Positions 8,212 to 16,369 of a stretch of DNA of 64,000 nt are shown here, in pieces. Each line of letters starts with the position of its first letter. Within the stretch, counting starts at the first letter, position 1. A program made the position numbers and the translations under genes. The notes under the pieces were generated by a model, which was not told the DNA's origin, ran no database searches, and saw only the letters and a program-made list of their open reading frames with translations. The stretch is from CAYSGX01 sp964518215 (GTDB lineage Bacteria; Bacteroidota; Bacteroidia; Chitinophagales; CAIOSU01), in assembly GCA_964518215.1 (NCBI GenBank), contig CAZFFP010000006.1:1-64000 (forward strand). Reading direction: 5' to 3'.

Positions 8212-9282
8212 GTGAACAAACAACTTGGCATTACGCCCTTTTTAAATTTACTTCAACAACTCATCTCTCTCGAATCATTCAGCAAAGAAGAGCAAGCAAC
8301 GGCTGATGCCATTGCCGCATTTTTGCAATCGAAACAAATTACAGTTGAAAGAAAAGGCAATAATGTTTGGGCGAAGAATTTTTGTTTCGATAACAACAAA
8401 CCCACTTTATTGCTCAACTCGCATCACGATACCGTGAAATCCAACAAGGCATACACCCGAAATCCATTTGAACCCGCTATTGAAAACGGAAAACTATATG
8501 GCTTGGGCAGCAATGATGCAGGTGGCGCTTTAGTATGTTTGCTCGGAACCTTTCTGCATTTTTATAAAGAAGAAAATCTGCCATTCAATATCATTTATGC
8601 AGCCACAGCCGAAGAAGAAATTTCGGGAACAGGCGGCATAGAAAGCATACTGCCCGATTTGGGAAAAATTGATTTTGCCATGGTGGGCGAACCCACGCTG
8701 ATGAAGATGGCAGTAGCAGAGCGCGGCTTGCTCGTGCTCGATGCCGTAGCCAAAGGCAAAGCCGGACATGCAGCCCGCAATGAAGGCGTGAATGCTATAT
8801 ATATTGCAATGAAAGATATTCAGTGGTTGCAATCGTTTCAGTTTGAAAAAACATCTGAGTGGCTCGGTCCGGTAAGTATGAACGTAACCGTGATACAAGC
8901 CGGGCAGGCGCATAATCAAGTTCCCGAAGAGTGTCGCTTTACGGTGGATATCCGATTGAATGAACATTACACACATGATGAAGTGTTGAGTATCATTCAA
9001 CAACATACTGCAAGCGAATACACTATGCGCTCATCGAGAATAAAACCATCGTTCATTGATATGCAGCATCCCTTAGTGCAGGCAGCCCGCGAACTCAACA
9101 TCGAATTTTATGGCTCGCCCACCACATCAGACCAGGCTTTGCTCACATGCCCTTCGGTGAAAATTGGTCCGGGCGATTCGGCACGCTCGCACAGTGCCGA
9201 TGAATTTGTTTTTATTGAAGAAATAGAAAAAGGATTGAAGGGTTATTGTGAATTGGTGGATGCTTGCAGAAAATATTTTTAA
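8212..9282 (+). CDS. M20 metallohydrolase, probable N-acetyl(or succinyl)-citrulline deacylase of arginine synthesis
   Basis: Zinc-dependent amidohydrolase of 356 residues in the M20/ArgE/DapE group. Metal and catalytic sites are visible: HHDTV, LGSNDAGGALV (bridging Asp), TAEEEISG (catalytic and metal Glu), MVGEPT, and a final SHSADEF (metal His). It lies 16 bases upstream of argH, so an arginine-pathway role is strongly suggested. In Bacteroidota the pathway runs through acylated citrulline and this enzyme (often called ArgE') removes the acyl group just before ArgG and ArgH; that specificity is inferred from the phylum and context. The GTG start gives a normal N-terminus and no in-frame ATG lies nearby. 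Confidence 0.85.
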   Translation: MNKQLGITPFLNLLQQLISLESFSKEEQATADAIAAFLQSKQITVERKGNNVWAKNFCFDNNKPTLLLNSHHDTVKSNKAYTRNPFEPAIENGKLYGLGSNDAGGALVCLLGTFLHFYKEENLPFNIIYAATAEEEISGTGGIESILPDLGKIDFAMVGEPTLMKMAVAERGLLVLDAVAKGKAGHAARNEGVNAIYIAMKDIQWLQSFQFEKTSEWLGPVSMNVTVIQAGQAHNQVPEECRFTVDIRLNEHYTHDEVLSIIQQHTASEYTMRSSRIKPSFIDMQHPLVQAARELNIEFYGSPTTSDQALLTCPSVKIGPGDSARSHSADEFVFIEEIEKGLKGYCELVDACRKYF

Positions 9283-9298
9283 TCAAAAAAATCACACG

Positions 9299-10606
9299 AT
9301 GAAAATCTGGCAGAAAAAAGAATTTACACATGATGATATTTCGCTCATGACCGAGCGTTTCACTGTTGGCAACGACCGCGAATGGGATTTGCGCTTGGCG
9401 AAGTTTGATGTGTTGGGTTCTCTCGCTCATGCTGTCATGCTGCATGAAATGGGCATTCTTACTGTCGAAGAACATCAGGCAATGGATGCAGGATTGAAAA
9501 CTATTTTGTCGGAAATTGAAAAAGGCGATTTCACCATTGAAGCGCATGTGGAGGATGTGCATTCACAGGTTGAGAAATTACTCACGGAGCGCATCGGAGA
9601 AGCAGGGAAAAAACTGCATTCCGGTCGCTCGCGCAACGACCAGGTGCTGGTGGATTTAAAACTCTATCTCAAACATGAACTGCAGGAAATTTCCGCTTTG
9701 GGTTTTCAATTGTTTGAACGCTGGCAGCAACTCAGCGAGCAGCATAAAAACGTGTTGCTTCCCGGCTACACGCATTTTCAATTAGCCATGCCTTCTTCTT
9801 TCGGTTTGTGGTTTGGCGCTTATGCCGAAAGTCTGGTGGACGATATGGAAATGTTAGCGGCTGCTTTCAGAATAGCAGATAAAAATCCTTTGGGTTCGGG
9901 CGCGGGCTATGGTTCCGCATTTCCGCTCAACCGCACACTCACTAAGGAATTGTTGGGTTTTCGTGAAATGAATTACAACTCGGTGTATGCGCAGATGACG
10001 CGCGGCAAAACTGAAAAAGCCGTGCTGAATGCCTTTGCTGCTCTTGCTTCCACTTTATCGCGCTTTGCTTATGATGTGTGTTTGTATATGAACCAGCAAT
10101 TCGCTTACCTCTCATTTCCCGATTCGCTCACTACGGGTTCGAGCATCATGCCGCACAAAAAAAATCCAGATGTATTTGAGTTGTTGCGCGCCAAATGCAA
10201 CCGCCTGCAATCCGCACCCAATGAAATGACTTTACTGTGTAGCAATCTTCCTTCCGGCTATCATCGCGACATGCAACTGACCAAAGACATTCTTTTTCCC
10301 GCAATAGATACCATGAAAGAATGTTTGAGTATGCTCATTTTTTCCATGAAAGAAATTCACGTGCGCGAAAATATTTTAGACGATAAAAAATTCGATGAAC
10401 TCTTCAGCGTGGAAGCTATGAATGAATTAGTAGTGAGCGGCATGTCGTTTCGCGATGCGTATCAGAAAGTGGGACAGGATATTCAGCAGGGAAAATTTCA
10501 GCCTTCACGAAAATTAAATCACACACATGAGGGGAGCATCGGAAATTTGTGCAATGCTCAAATTAGAGATATGATGCTGAATATTTTGAAAGAAACAGGA
10601 AACTGA
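9299..10606 (+). CDS. argH: Argininosuccinate lyase
   Basis: Splits argininosuccinate into arginine and fumarate, the last step of arginine synthesis, in the cytosol. The fumarase-superfamily signature GSSIMPHKKNPDVFE is present near residue 270, with HSGRSRNDQV, a substrate-binding block, near residue 100. I start it at the ATG at 9299, giving 435 residues and the usual MKIWQKK N-terminus; the frame is open further left to 9248, but that extension overlaps the upstream gene and matches nothing in the family. It is second in the argE'-argH operon and converges on the DUF1501 gene, with only 3 bases between the stops. Confidence 0.95.
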   Translation: MKIWQKKEFTHDDISLMTERFTVGNDREWDLRLAKFDVLGSLAHAVMLHEMGILTVEEHQAMDAGLKTILSEIEKGDFTIEAHVEDVHSQVEKLLTERIGEAGKKLHSGRSRNDQVLVDLKLYLKHELQEISALGFQLFERWQQLSEQHKNVLLPGYTHFQLAMPSSFGLWFGAYAESLVDDMEMLAAAFRIADKNPLGSGAGYGSAFPLNRTLTKELLGFREMNYNSVYAQMTRGKTEKAVLNAFAALASTLSRFAYDVCLYMNQQFAYLSFPDSLTTGSSIMPHKKNPDVFELLRAKCNRLQSAPNEMTLLCSNLPSGYHRDMQLTKDILFPAIDTMKECLSMLIFSMKEIHVRENILDDKKFDELFSVEAMNELVVSGMSFRDAYQKVGQDIQQGKFQPSRKLNHTHEGSIGNLCNAQIRDMMLNILKETGN

Positions 10607-10609
10607 AAT

Positions 10610-12217
10610 CTACTTCTTCATCATCTTGCCGCTCTCTAAATTTCCATTGATATAAAGCCGGTAAACATAAGCTCCCTGAGTCCAGTTTTCCATTCCTGGA
10701 ATTTGCATGGTATGCAAGCCCTGACTGTAATATTCATTTCCGGTGGAAGCTACTCTTCTTCCAATAAAATCATACACTTCCAACTGTACGGTAGCGCTTT
10801 CGGGAAGATTCAAAAAGATGAAAGCTTTGTTGTTATCATACCGCAACTGATGATATTTCTGAACAGTTTTCATTTCATTCTGACCAACTGCTAAGCAATC
10901 AAAACCCAACGCTAATTTAGAATAGGCACCTCCCATAATGGTGTCGGCAGTGAGTTCTGAAGCGCACAACCAATCCTGCAATACGGTGGAATATACCTGA
11001 CGGAAATCTATTTTGTGTTTCAGGTTGCCGTTAAAATCTAAATCCGTAAGATTCACATCATCGCCTATGAATCCGTTGCCATTCAATGCCGGACCAAACA
11101 TCATGAGTGGCGCTGCAGTGCCGTGGTCGGTTCCTATGGAGCCATTATCATTCACTCGTCTACCAAATTCTGAAAAGGTCATGCACAAAACATTTTGGTC
11201 CTTTCCGCTTAAAGCAAGGTCATCATAAAAGGCTTTCACCGAATCGGCAAGTTGGGTAAGCAAATCGGGGTGGCGATTATCCTGATTGGCATGAGTATCG
11301 AACCCATCAAGTGTGAGCATATAAATTTTTGTATTCAAGCCGCCTGTAATAAGTCTTGCAGTTAACGACAACCCCGCGCCCAAACCGGCAGGATAAACAA
11401 CATTGTTGCTTCCTGCATTATAAGCATTGTGAATCGATTCTGATTGGTAGTAAGTGGCATTAATCATGCTTTTCATGAAGTCGAGTTGGTCTTCATAATA
11501 GCACACTGCATTTCCATTCACTTGATAAAGCGAACCGGTTTGAGCAATCTGATACAGCGTGGCAGGGTCCAACACGTTCATTGACATATTGATGTGGTCT
11601 TCATTAAAGAACAAAAGATTCCCATCGCCCCCCACTTGTATGGCTAAGGGTTCAGCCGGAGGGTTGGTGAGGAAGGCAGGATTTCCTTCCCATAAATATC
11701 TGCCTAACCAGCCCGATTTTTCTCCCATTCCTGTTTGTGCAGAATCCCATATATCAGTAGAAGTGAAATGGGAAAGGTCGTGATTGGCATAGCCTACATT
11801 TTGAATCACTTTCATTTTACCCGCATCCCAAAGGTTTTTCAATCCCGATGCAAAATCAGGAACGGAATACTTACTGTCTAAAGGCAAAAGATTGGAGGTG
11901 CTCACTTTCAAAATAGGTCTGTAAAGAGCGTATGTGCTATAGTCAAACACCGGAACAAAAGTGTTCAATCCGTCATTGCCACCTTTTAAACGAATAATTA
12001 CCAATGTTCTGTCACCGGCAGAAGAAAGCATTTTTTGCACTAAAGGAGAACTCATCAATTGCTGCACGGGCAAACCCGAAAACGCAAGGGTTCCGGCACT
12101 TACCAATCCGAGATTTTTCAAAAAATCTCTTCTGCCGATACCTTGTTGGTGATGCTCCTCATGCGCATGTCCGTCATGAATGCTGCTGCCTTTGGGAAGT
12201 TTATTTTTGTTACTCAT
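10610..12217 (-). CDS. DUF1501 protein with Tat signal and T9SS sorting domain
   Basis: A 535-residue exported protein of the DUF1501 family (alkaline-phosphatase/sulfatase-like fold, function not established). A twin-arginine signal is seen at residues 28-47 (GRRDFLKNLGLVSAGTLAFS). The DUF1501 core follows (VIIRLKGGNDGLNTFVP, LDGFDTHANQ, CMTFSEFGRRVNDNGSIGTDHG, GPALNGNGFIGD). The last 85 residues form a type A T9SS domain (VQLEVYDFIGRRV ... GAYVYRLYINGNL ... KMMKK). Carrying both signals is unusual. It sits 21 bases downstream of the DUF1800 gene, its constant partner in many genomes, so the two products probably act together. Confidence 0.87.
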   Translation of the reverse strand: MSNKNKLPKGSSIHDGHAHEEHHQQGIGRRDFLKNLGLVSAGTLAFSGLPVQQLMSSPLVQKMLSSAGDRTLVIIRLKGGNDGLNTFVPVFDYSTYALYRPILKVSTSNLLPLDSKYSVPDFASGLKNLWDAGKMKVIQNVGYANHDLSHFTSTDIWDSAQTGMGEKSGWLGRYLWEGNPAFLTNPPAEPLAIQVGGDGNLLFFNEDHINMSMNVLDPATLYQIAQTGSLYQVNGNAVCYYEDQLDFMKSMINATYYQSESIHNAYNAGSNNVVYPAGLGAGLSLTARLITGGLNTKIYMLTLDGFDTHANQDNRHPDLLTQLADSVKAFYDDLALSGKDQNVLCMTFSEFGRRVNDNGSIGTDHGTAAPLMMFGPALNGNGFIGDDVNLTDLDFNGNLKHKIDFRQVYSTVLQDWLCASELTADTIMGGAYSKLALGFDCLAVGQNEMKTVQKYHQLRYDNNKAFIFLNLPESATVQLEVYDFIGRRVASTGNEYYSQGLHTMQIPGMENWTQGAYVYRLYINGNLESGKMMKK

Positions 12218-12238
12218 TTTGTTGAGTTGAAAGAGTGT

Positions 12239-13696
12239 TTACATTAATTGAAATTCAGGGCGTCTGATAATCCATTTCAGTAAATTCCACACTTGTTCGG
12301 GAACGCCATAGTTTTGAAATTGAAATGATAAATCCCATAAACCAAGGTCGAAATAATTCTGAGGCACTTGCCCCTTCAAAGCTGTAGTTGCCTGATTATA
12401 ATGTGCAGCAACTTCCAATCCTTTCGGAATAAAATGATCAGTAATTTTTCTTGCTACCAGCGCCACATCATTCGAATTTCCTGAAACATCAATAGCCAAT
12501 TGTCTGAACTTTTCACGGTCTAATTGCGAAACAGAATAATCCAAAAACAAACTCAAAGCCTGCCAGCGCTTTGTTAATTGAGTGCCGTTTATCCAGGTTC
12601 GGTTGCCATTCCAACCCGACACATCAATAGGCTGAAAAAGCATCTGCCCCATGTCAAGCGTCATGTAACCTGCTGCTTGTAATATGTTGTTGTCATAAGG
12701 CAAATTTCCTTCTTTTGCCATCAGGAGTAAATATTCTACCGGGCTTTTGATTTTTACTTGCATGGCATCTTCTTCGTAAAAATGGTCGCTCTTAAACAAC
12801 TCCAGCAACACGGGTTCTATTTCAAAATTGTTATTTCTGAACGTAAGTGCCATCCCGTCAATGATAGTTTCATTCGGCACCGGATGCACAAATTCTTTAT
12901 AAATTTTTGTGGCAATAAATTGTGAAACTTCTTCGGCACGCTCTTGAAAAATTAAATCATGCACACCATCAAAATCAAAATTCCCCTGTTGACCGAATAT
13001 GGTTTTTGTTGTGTTGTCGAAATCAACGGGTTTAAAATTTACTGCTCCGCATTGCACCGTAACATCAGTGTAGCCGGTCAGTGCGCGCGATGCCTCGGTA
13101 ATGTCTTGTTCTGTGTAGCCGATATTTACTCCAAGCGTGAACAACTCGAACAATTCGCGGGCATAGTTTTCATTAGGGCGGTTTTTTCTGTTCAGCCTTC
13201 CATCTAAAAAGAAAAGCATGGCGGGTGTTTTTGCCATTTCTTTCAAAAATGTTTTGAAGTTACCGAAGGCATATTGCTGCAATAGTTTATGGTATTCATA
13301 CAAATAACTCGGGCATCTGTATTCGAAGAATTGCGTAACAAAATGATTGTGCCAGAATAAGGCAAACTTTTCGCGCACACCCGTTTGAAGCATATCTGCC
13401 AACCATTGAAAATACCATTCTCTGTATTGTTCTATGCTTTCAGGAGTAAAGTCGGTGTAGTTGCCAATAGTGTGGTTATACCAAACGGGAGGCGTTGGAA
13501 GCGGAGCTGCTTTAGCATCGTTGATGAGTTGGTCAACCAATTGCGATGGAGTCAATTGCAAGCCCACCTGAATTTCGGCATGATTAGCGCCAAAGCCCAA
13601 ACGTTTATACAAATGCGAAACACGTAAACTGTTCCAAGGTTTGTTCGAATCGGGAACAAAAGCCGCAAGCGTTCCGCCTGCACAATTTTGCGACAT
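12239..13696 (-). CDS. DUF1800 family protein, partner of DUF1501
   Basis: A 485-residue protein of the DUF1800 family, mostly helical, function unknown. Family blocks seen include HLYKRLGFGAN near the N-terminus, FALFWHNHFVTQ, RLNRKNRPNENYARELFELFTLGV, and KIKSPVEYLL with WNGNRTWING in the C-terminal third. No signal peptide is evident, although its partner DUF1501 is exported by Tat; it may travel as a passenger of that complex (inference). It is the first gene of the pair. The 237 bases upstream, towards recA, hold the recA terminator and no further gene. Confidence 0.87.
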   Translation of the reverse strand: MSQNCAGGTLAAFVPDSNKPWNSLRVSHLYKRLGFGANHAEIQVGLQLTPSQLVDQLINDAKAAPLPTPPVWYNHTIGNYTDFTPESIEQYREWYFQWLADMLQTGVREKFALFWHNHFVTQFFEYRCPSYLYEYHKLLQQYAFGNFKTFLKEMAKTPAMLFFLDGRLNRKNRPNENYARELFELFTLGVNIGYTEQDITEASRALTGYTDVTVQCGAVNFKPVDFDNTTKTIFGQQGNFDFDGVHDLIFQERAEEVSQFIATKIYKEFVHPVPNETIIDGMALTFRNNNFEIEPVLLELFKSDHFYEEDAMQVKIKSPVEYLLLMAKEGNLPYDNNILQAAGYMTLDMGQMLFQPIDVSGWNGNRTWINGTQLTKRWQALSLFLDYSVSQLDREKFRQLAIDVSGNSNDVALVARKITDHFIPKGLEVAAHYNQATTALKGQVPQNYFDLGLWDLSFQFQNYGVPEQVWNLLKWIIRRPEFQLM

Positions 13697-13881
13697 AAAA
13701 ACAGGGTTTTAATTTGCTATGTCGAATTTACTATGAAAAATGTATGTAAAGTAGAATGCAATAATTTTCCCGGAAATTTAATATTAGGAAAGCATATAAT
13801 GCAACACCTCACTGCAAGTAGAACAAAACGCAATGAATAATCTTTTAAGCTATAAATACTTAGCTGTTATAGTTCATAAAA

Positions 13882-13910
13882 TTGTTTCCCCGCCTTCAGC
13901 GGGAAAACAA
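13882..13910 (-). terminator. Rho-independent terminator of recA
   Basis: Stem TTGTTTCCCCGC (13882-13893) with GCGGGAAAACAA (13899-13910), one non-Watson-Crick position, 5-base loop. On the minus strand it is followed by TTTTAT and lies 24 bases after the recA stop. Confidence 0.75.
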
Positions 13911-13933
13911 ATACAAATTTTGAGTCCCCAAAA

Positions 13934-14959
13934 CTATTCCGCCATTATCACTTCTTCCACTACATCATACTTCTCACGAATTTTGGCTTCTATTTCTAAA
14001 GCCGCTTCGGGGTTGTCTTTCAAAAAGTCTTTTACCGATTCGCGACCCTGACCTATTTTGCTGTCGCCATAACTGAACCATGAGCCGCTTTTCTGTAATA
14101 CTCCGGCAGCTACACCGAGATCCACAATTTCGCCCACTTTTGAAATGCCTTGTCCGTAGATGATGTCGAACTCGGCAACTTTGAATGGTGGAGCCATTTT
14201 GTTTTTCACCACTTTCACTTTCACACGGTTGCCCACGATATCGTCTTTCTCTTTGATTTGTCCGATTCTGCGAATATCTAATCTGATAGAAGCATAAAAC
14301 TTCAGCGCGTTACCACCGGTAGTGGTTTCGGGATTGCCAAACATCACTCCGATCTTCTCGCGCAACTGGTTAATGAAAATGCAACTGCAACCCGATTTAT
14401 TAATAGAGCCGGTGAGTTTACGCATTGCCTGCGACATAAGGCGCGCCTGCAAGCCCATTTTCGATTCGCCCATTTCGCCTTCTAATTCTCCGCGAGGCAC
14501 CAAAGCCGCCACAGAATCAATCACTACAATATCAATAGCTCCTGAACGAATCAGATGCTCGGCAATATCGAGCGCCTGCTCTCCGTCATCGGGCTGGGAG
14601 ATAAGCAGATTTTCTACATCTACACCTAATTTCTGCGCATAGGCTTTATCGAAAGCATGCTCGGCATCAATAATAGCGGCAATACCGCCTTTCTTTTGCG
14701 CTTCGGCAATGGCATGAATGGCAATAGTGGTTTTTCCGGAAGATTCAGGTCCGTAAATTTCAATGATTCTTCCTCTGGGAAAGCCACCAATACCCAGCGC
14801 CATATCTAAGCCTAAGGAGCCGGTCGAAAACGATTCGGTTTGCACCACGCGCTCATCGCCTAATTTCATGATAGCGCCTTTGCCGTATATTTTTTCGAGT
14901 TTGTCAACTGTAAGCTGCAGGGCTTTGAGTTTTTCTTTTTGGTCTTTAATTTCTGACAT
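13934..14959 (-). CDS. recA: RecA recombinase
   Basis: DNA-dependent ATPase that forms the presynaptic filament, drives homologous recombination and triggers LexA-type self-cleavage. 341 residues, standard size. Walker A GPESSGKT is at residues 70-77, with the signature ALKFYASIRLDIRR near 240 and the L1/L2 DNA-binding loops in normal places (RLMSQAMRKLTG; FGNPETTTGGNAL). The C-terminus is short and acidic, as usual. It appears monocistronic: a terminator follows and nth lies 104 bases upstream. I saw no obvious SOS box in the 104-base leader, but the LexA site of this lineage is unknown to me. Confidence 0.98.
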   Translation of the reverse strand: MSEIKDQKEKLKALQLTVDKLEKIYGKGAIMKLGDERVVQTESFSTGSLGLDMALGIGGFPRGRIIEIYGPESSGKTTIAIHAIAEAQKKGGIAAIIDAEHAFDKAYAQKLGVDVENLLISQPDDGEQALDIAEHLIRSGAIDIVVIDSVAALVPRGELEGEMGESKMGLQARLMSQAMRKLTGSINKSGCSCIFINQLREKIGVMFGNPETTTGGNALKFYASIRLDIRRIGQIKEKDDIVGNRVKVKVVKNKMAPPFKVAEFDIIYGQGISKVGEIVDLGVAAGVLQKSGSWFSYGDSKIGQGRESVKDFLKDNPEAALEIEAKIREKYDVVEEVIMAE

Positions 14960-15063
14960 AGGTTTTTGATTTTAGAATTTTAGAATGCAGAAGTCAAATT
15001 GCGATGTTTGTAGTAAAGAAATTTCAAAAGCTAAATAAAATCTCACTTCTGAAATCTGACTTC

Positions 15064-15750
15064 CTATTTCTGACTTCCGTTGCGTGAAGATAGTTTTTTT
15101 GAAGGTTTTTTCTTCTCTTGTTGCTGAAAATATTTACAAACATTTTTTAATTCGCAGGAAGCACATTTGGGATTGCGCGCAATACACGTATAGCGCCCAT
15201 GCAAAATAAGCCAGTGGTGTGCTTCGGGTATTATTTCCTTCGGAATATACTTGATCAATTGTTGTTCGGTTTGCAGAGGAGTTTTGGCGCTCTGCGTAAG
15301 CCCGATGCGGGCAGAAACGCGATGTACATGAGTATCTACCGCCAAATTGGGTTGCTCGAATAATACAGAAGTAATGACGTGAGCGGTTTTTCTGCCAACG
15401 CCCGGCAGCTTCATTAATGCTTCTACAGTGGAAGGCACTTCGCCCAAATGTTGTTGCACCAACATTTCCGCCATACCCAGCAAGTGTTTGGTTTTGTTGT
15501 TGGGATAGCTGATGCTGCGGATATAAGAAAATAATTCATCGAAATGACTTTTTGCTAATGCCTGTGGCGTTGGAAATCGCTCGAACAAGGCGGGTGTAAC
15601 CATGTTCACCCGCTTATCGGTGCATTGTGCCGATAGAATGACCGACACCAACAATTCGTATGGATTATTATGATGCAATTCGGTTTCTGCCTGCGGAAAT
15701 TTTTTAGAAAGTATTTCTAAAACCGTATCGAACAATTCTTTTTTACGCAT
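15064..15750 (-). CDS. nth: Endonuclease III (DNA glycosylase/AP lyase)
   Basis: Bifunctional base-excision repair enzyme that removes oxidised pyrimidines and nicks the abasic site. The helix-hairpin-helix LMKLPGVGRKTAHV carries catalytic Lys121, and Asp139 in LAVDTHVHR is the second catalytic residue. A 4Fe-4S loop with Cys189, Cys196, Cys199 and Cys205 has the classic C-x6-C-x2-C-x5-C spacing. At 228 residues it is of usual size, with a basic 15-residue tail. A TAGCTTTG promoter box ends 4 bases before the ATG, so the transcript may have almost no leader. It shares its direction with recA downstream. Confidence 0.95.
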   Translation of the reverse strand: MRKKELFDTVLEILSKKFPQAETELHHNNPYELLVSVILSAQCTDKRVNMVTPALFERFPTPQALAKSHFDELFSYIRSISYPNNKTKHLLGMAEMLVQQHLGEVPSTVEALMKLPGVGRKTAHVITSVLFEQPNLAVDTHVHRVSARIGLTQSAKTPLQTEQQLIKYIPKEIIPEAHHWLILHGRYTCIARNPKCASCELKNVCKYFQQQEKKKPSKKLSSRNGSQK

Positions 15751-15754
15751 GAGG

Positions 15755-15762
15755 CAAAGCTA
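15755..15762 (-). promoter_or_regulatory. -7 promoter box of nth, abutting the start codon
   Basis: TAGCTTTG on the minus strand matches TAnnTTTG and ends 4 bases before the nth ATG. Transcription should start at or within a few bases of the start codon. No -33 TTG at 17-23 bases was found. Confidence 0.4.
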
Positions 15763-15981
15763 ATATAGCAAGAGTTATGAATTATTTCTTGCAAGCAATA
15801 ATTATTTTAGTATTGTGGTAATCTGAACTTACCTCGCCTCCGATACTGTTTCAAAAGTCTGAAAATATCATTCTGAATTTTCCTGCTGCGTAAAAAACAG
15901 GGACACCATATCGAAGGATAAAAGCATTTGTAACTGCCTGACTAAGTATGTATTAAGTTTTAATTTTCTTTTAAAAATAAA

Positions 15982-16010
15982 AACCCTTACAGTATTAAAC
16001 TATAAGGGTT
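15982..16010 (-). terminator. Terminator of tRNA-Cys
   Basis: AACCCTTA (15982-15989) pairs perfectly with TAAGGGTT (16003-16010), and the stem extends inwards by AGT/ACT after one mismatch. On the minus strand it is followed by TTTTTATTTTT and lies 11 bases past the 3' end of the tRNA. Confidence 0.75.
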
Positions 16011-16021
16011 GAATTCTTTTG

Positions 16022-16092
16022 AGGTCGGAAGCGGATTCGAACCGCTGTAGCAGCTTTTGCAGAGCTGAGCCTAACCACTCGGCCATCCGACC
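16022..16092 (-). tRNA. tRNA-Cys (GCA)
   Basis: 71-base cloverleaf on the minus strand. The acceptor stem pairs GGTCGGA with TCCGACC, the discriminator base is U as expected for Cys, the D-arm contains GAGTGGTTAGGC, the anticodon loop is CTGCAAA (anticodon GCA) and the T-loop is TTCGAAT. CCA is not encoded. A terminator follows at 15982-16010. The gap 15751-16021 upstream of nth contains nothing else recognisable. Confidence 0.95.
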
Positions 16093-16262
16093 GTTTAAGT
16101 CAATCGCAAAAGTATGATTTTTTGGCGGGTTTTAAAATTTATGATTTTGCGCAGCCTTTAACTATGATGAAAGTTCTTGCATTTAGAAAATTTCAGCATC
16201 AAGCAAAAAATGCTGACTTTTGTTCGCTGTTATTTTGAGATGCAGCATAGTTTAAATACACG

Positions 16263-16309
16263 TTACCTTTTAAAGGAAGTGATCGCGGGTTCGAATCCTG
16301 CCACCCCAA
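16263..16309 (+). pseudogene. tRNA 3' half, decayed tRNA relic
   Basis: A T-arm (GCGGG, loop TTCGAAT, CCTGC; 16285-16301) is followed by CACCCCA and an A in the discriminator position. Upstream, at exactly tRNA spacing, sits an anticodon-like arm (TTACC, loop TTTTAAA, GGAAG; one mismatch and one G.U) and a 5-base variable loop. The matching 5' acceptor strand TGGGGTG is absent and no D-loop GG is seen, so this is a remnant rather than a working gene. The loop would read as anticodon UUA. It may mark an old integration or rearrangement point. Confidence 0.5.
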
Positions 16310-16369
16310 TATATTATACTCTTGGTTGCCGATATTTCTAATTTTTGATTGCCCAGTAATTTTATAGCA

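Noticed and set aside
8029..8223. 64-codon open frame in the gap between the esterase and argE'
   Set aside because: Low-complexity charged sequence overlapping the argE' start, no recognisable domain, no promoter.
9248..9298. Upstream extension of argH
   Set aside because: Overlaps argE' and adds 17 residues unlike any ArgH N-terminus; the ATG at 9299 is better.
16263..16309. Functional ochre-suppressor tRNA
   Set aside because: No 5' acceptor strand or D-arm can be found upstream; a single in-frame TAA elsewhere is no evidence of suppression.
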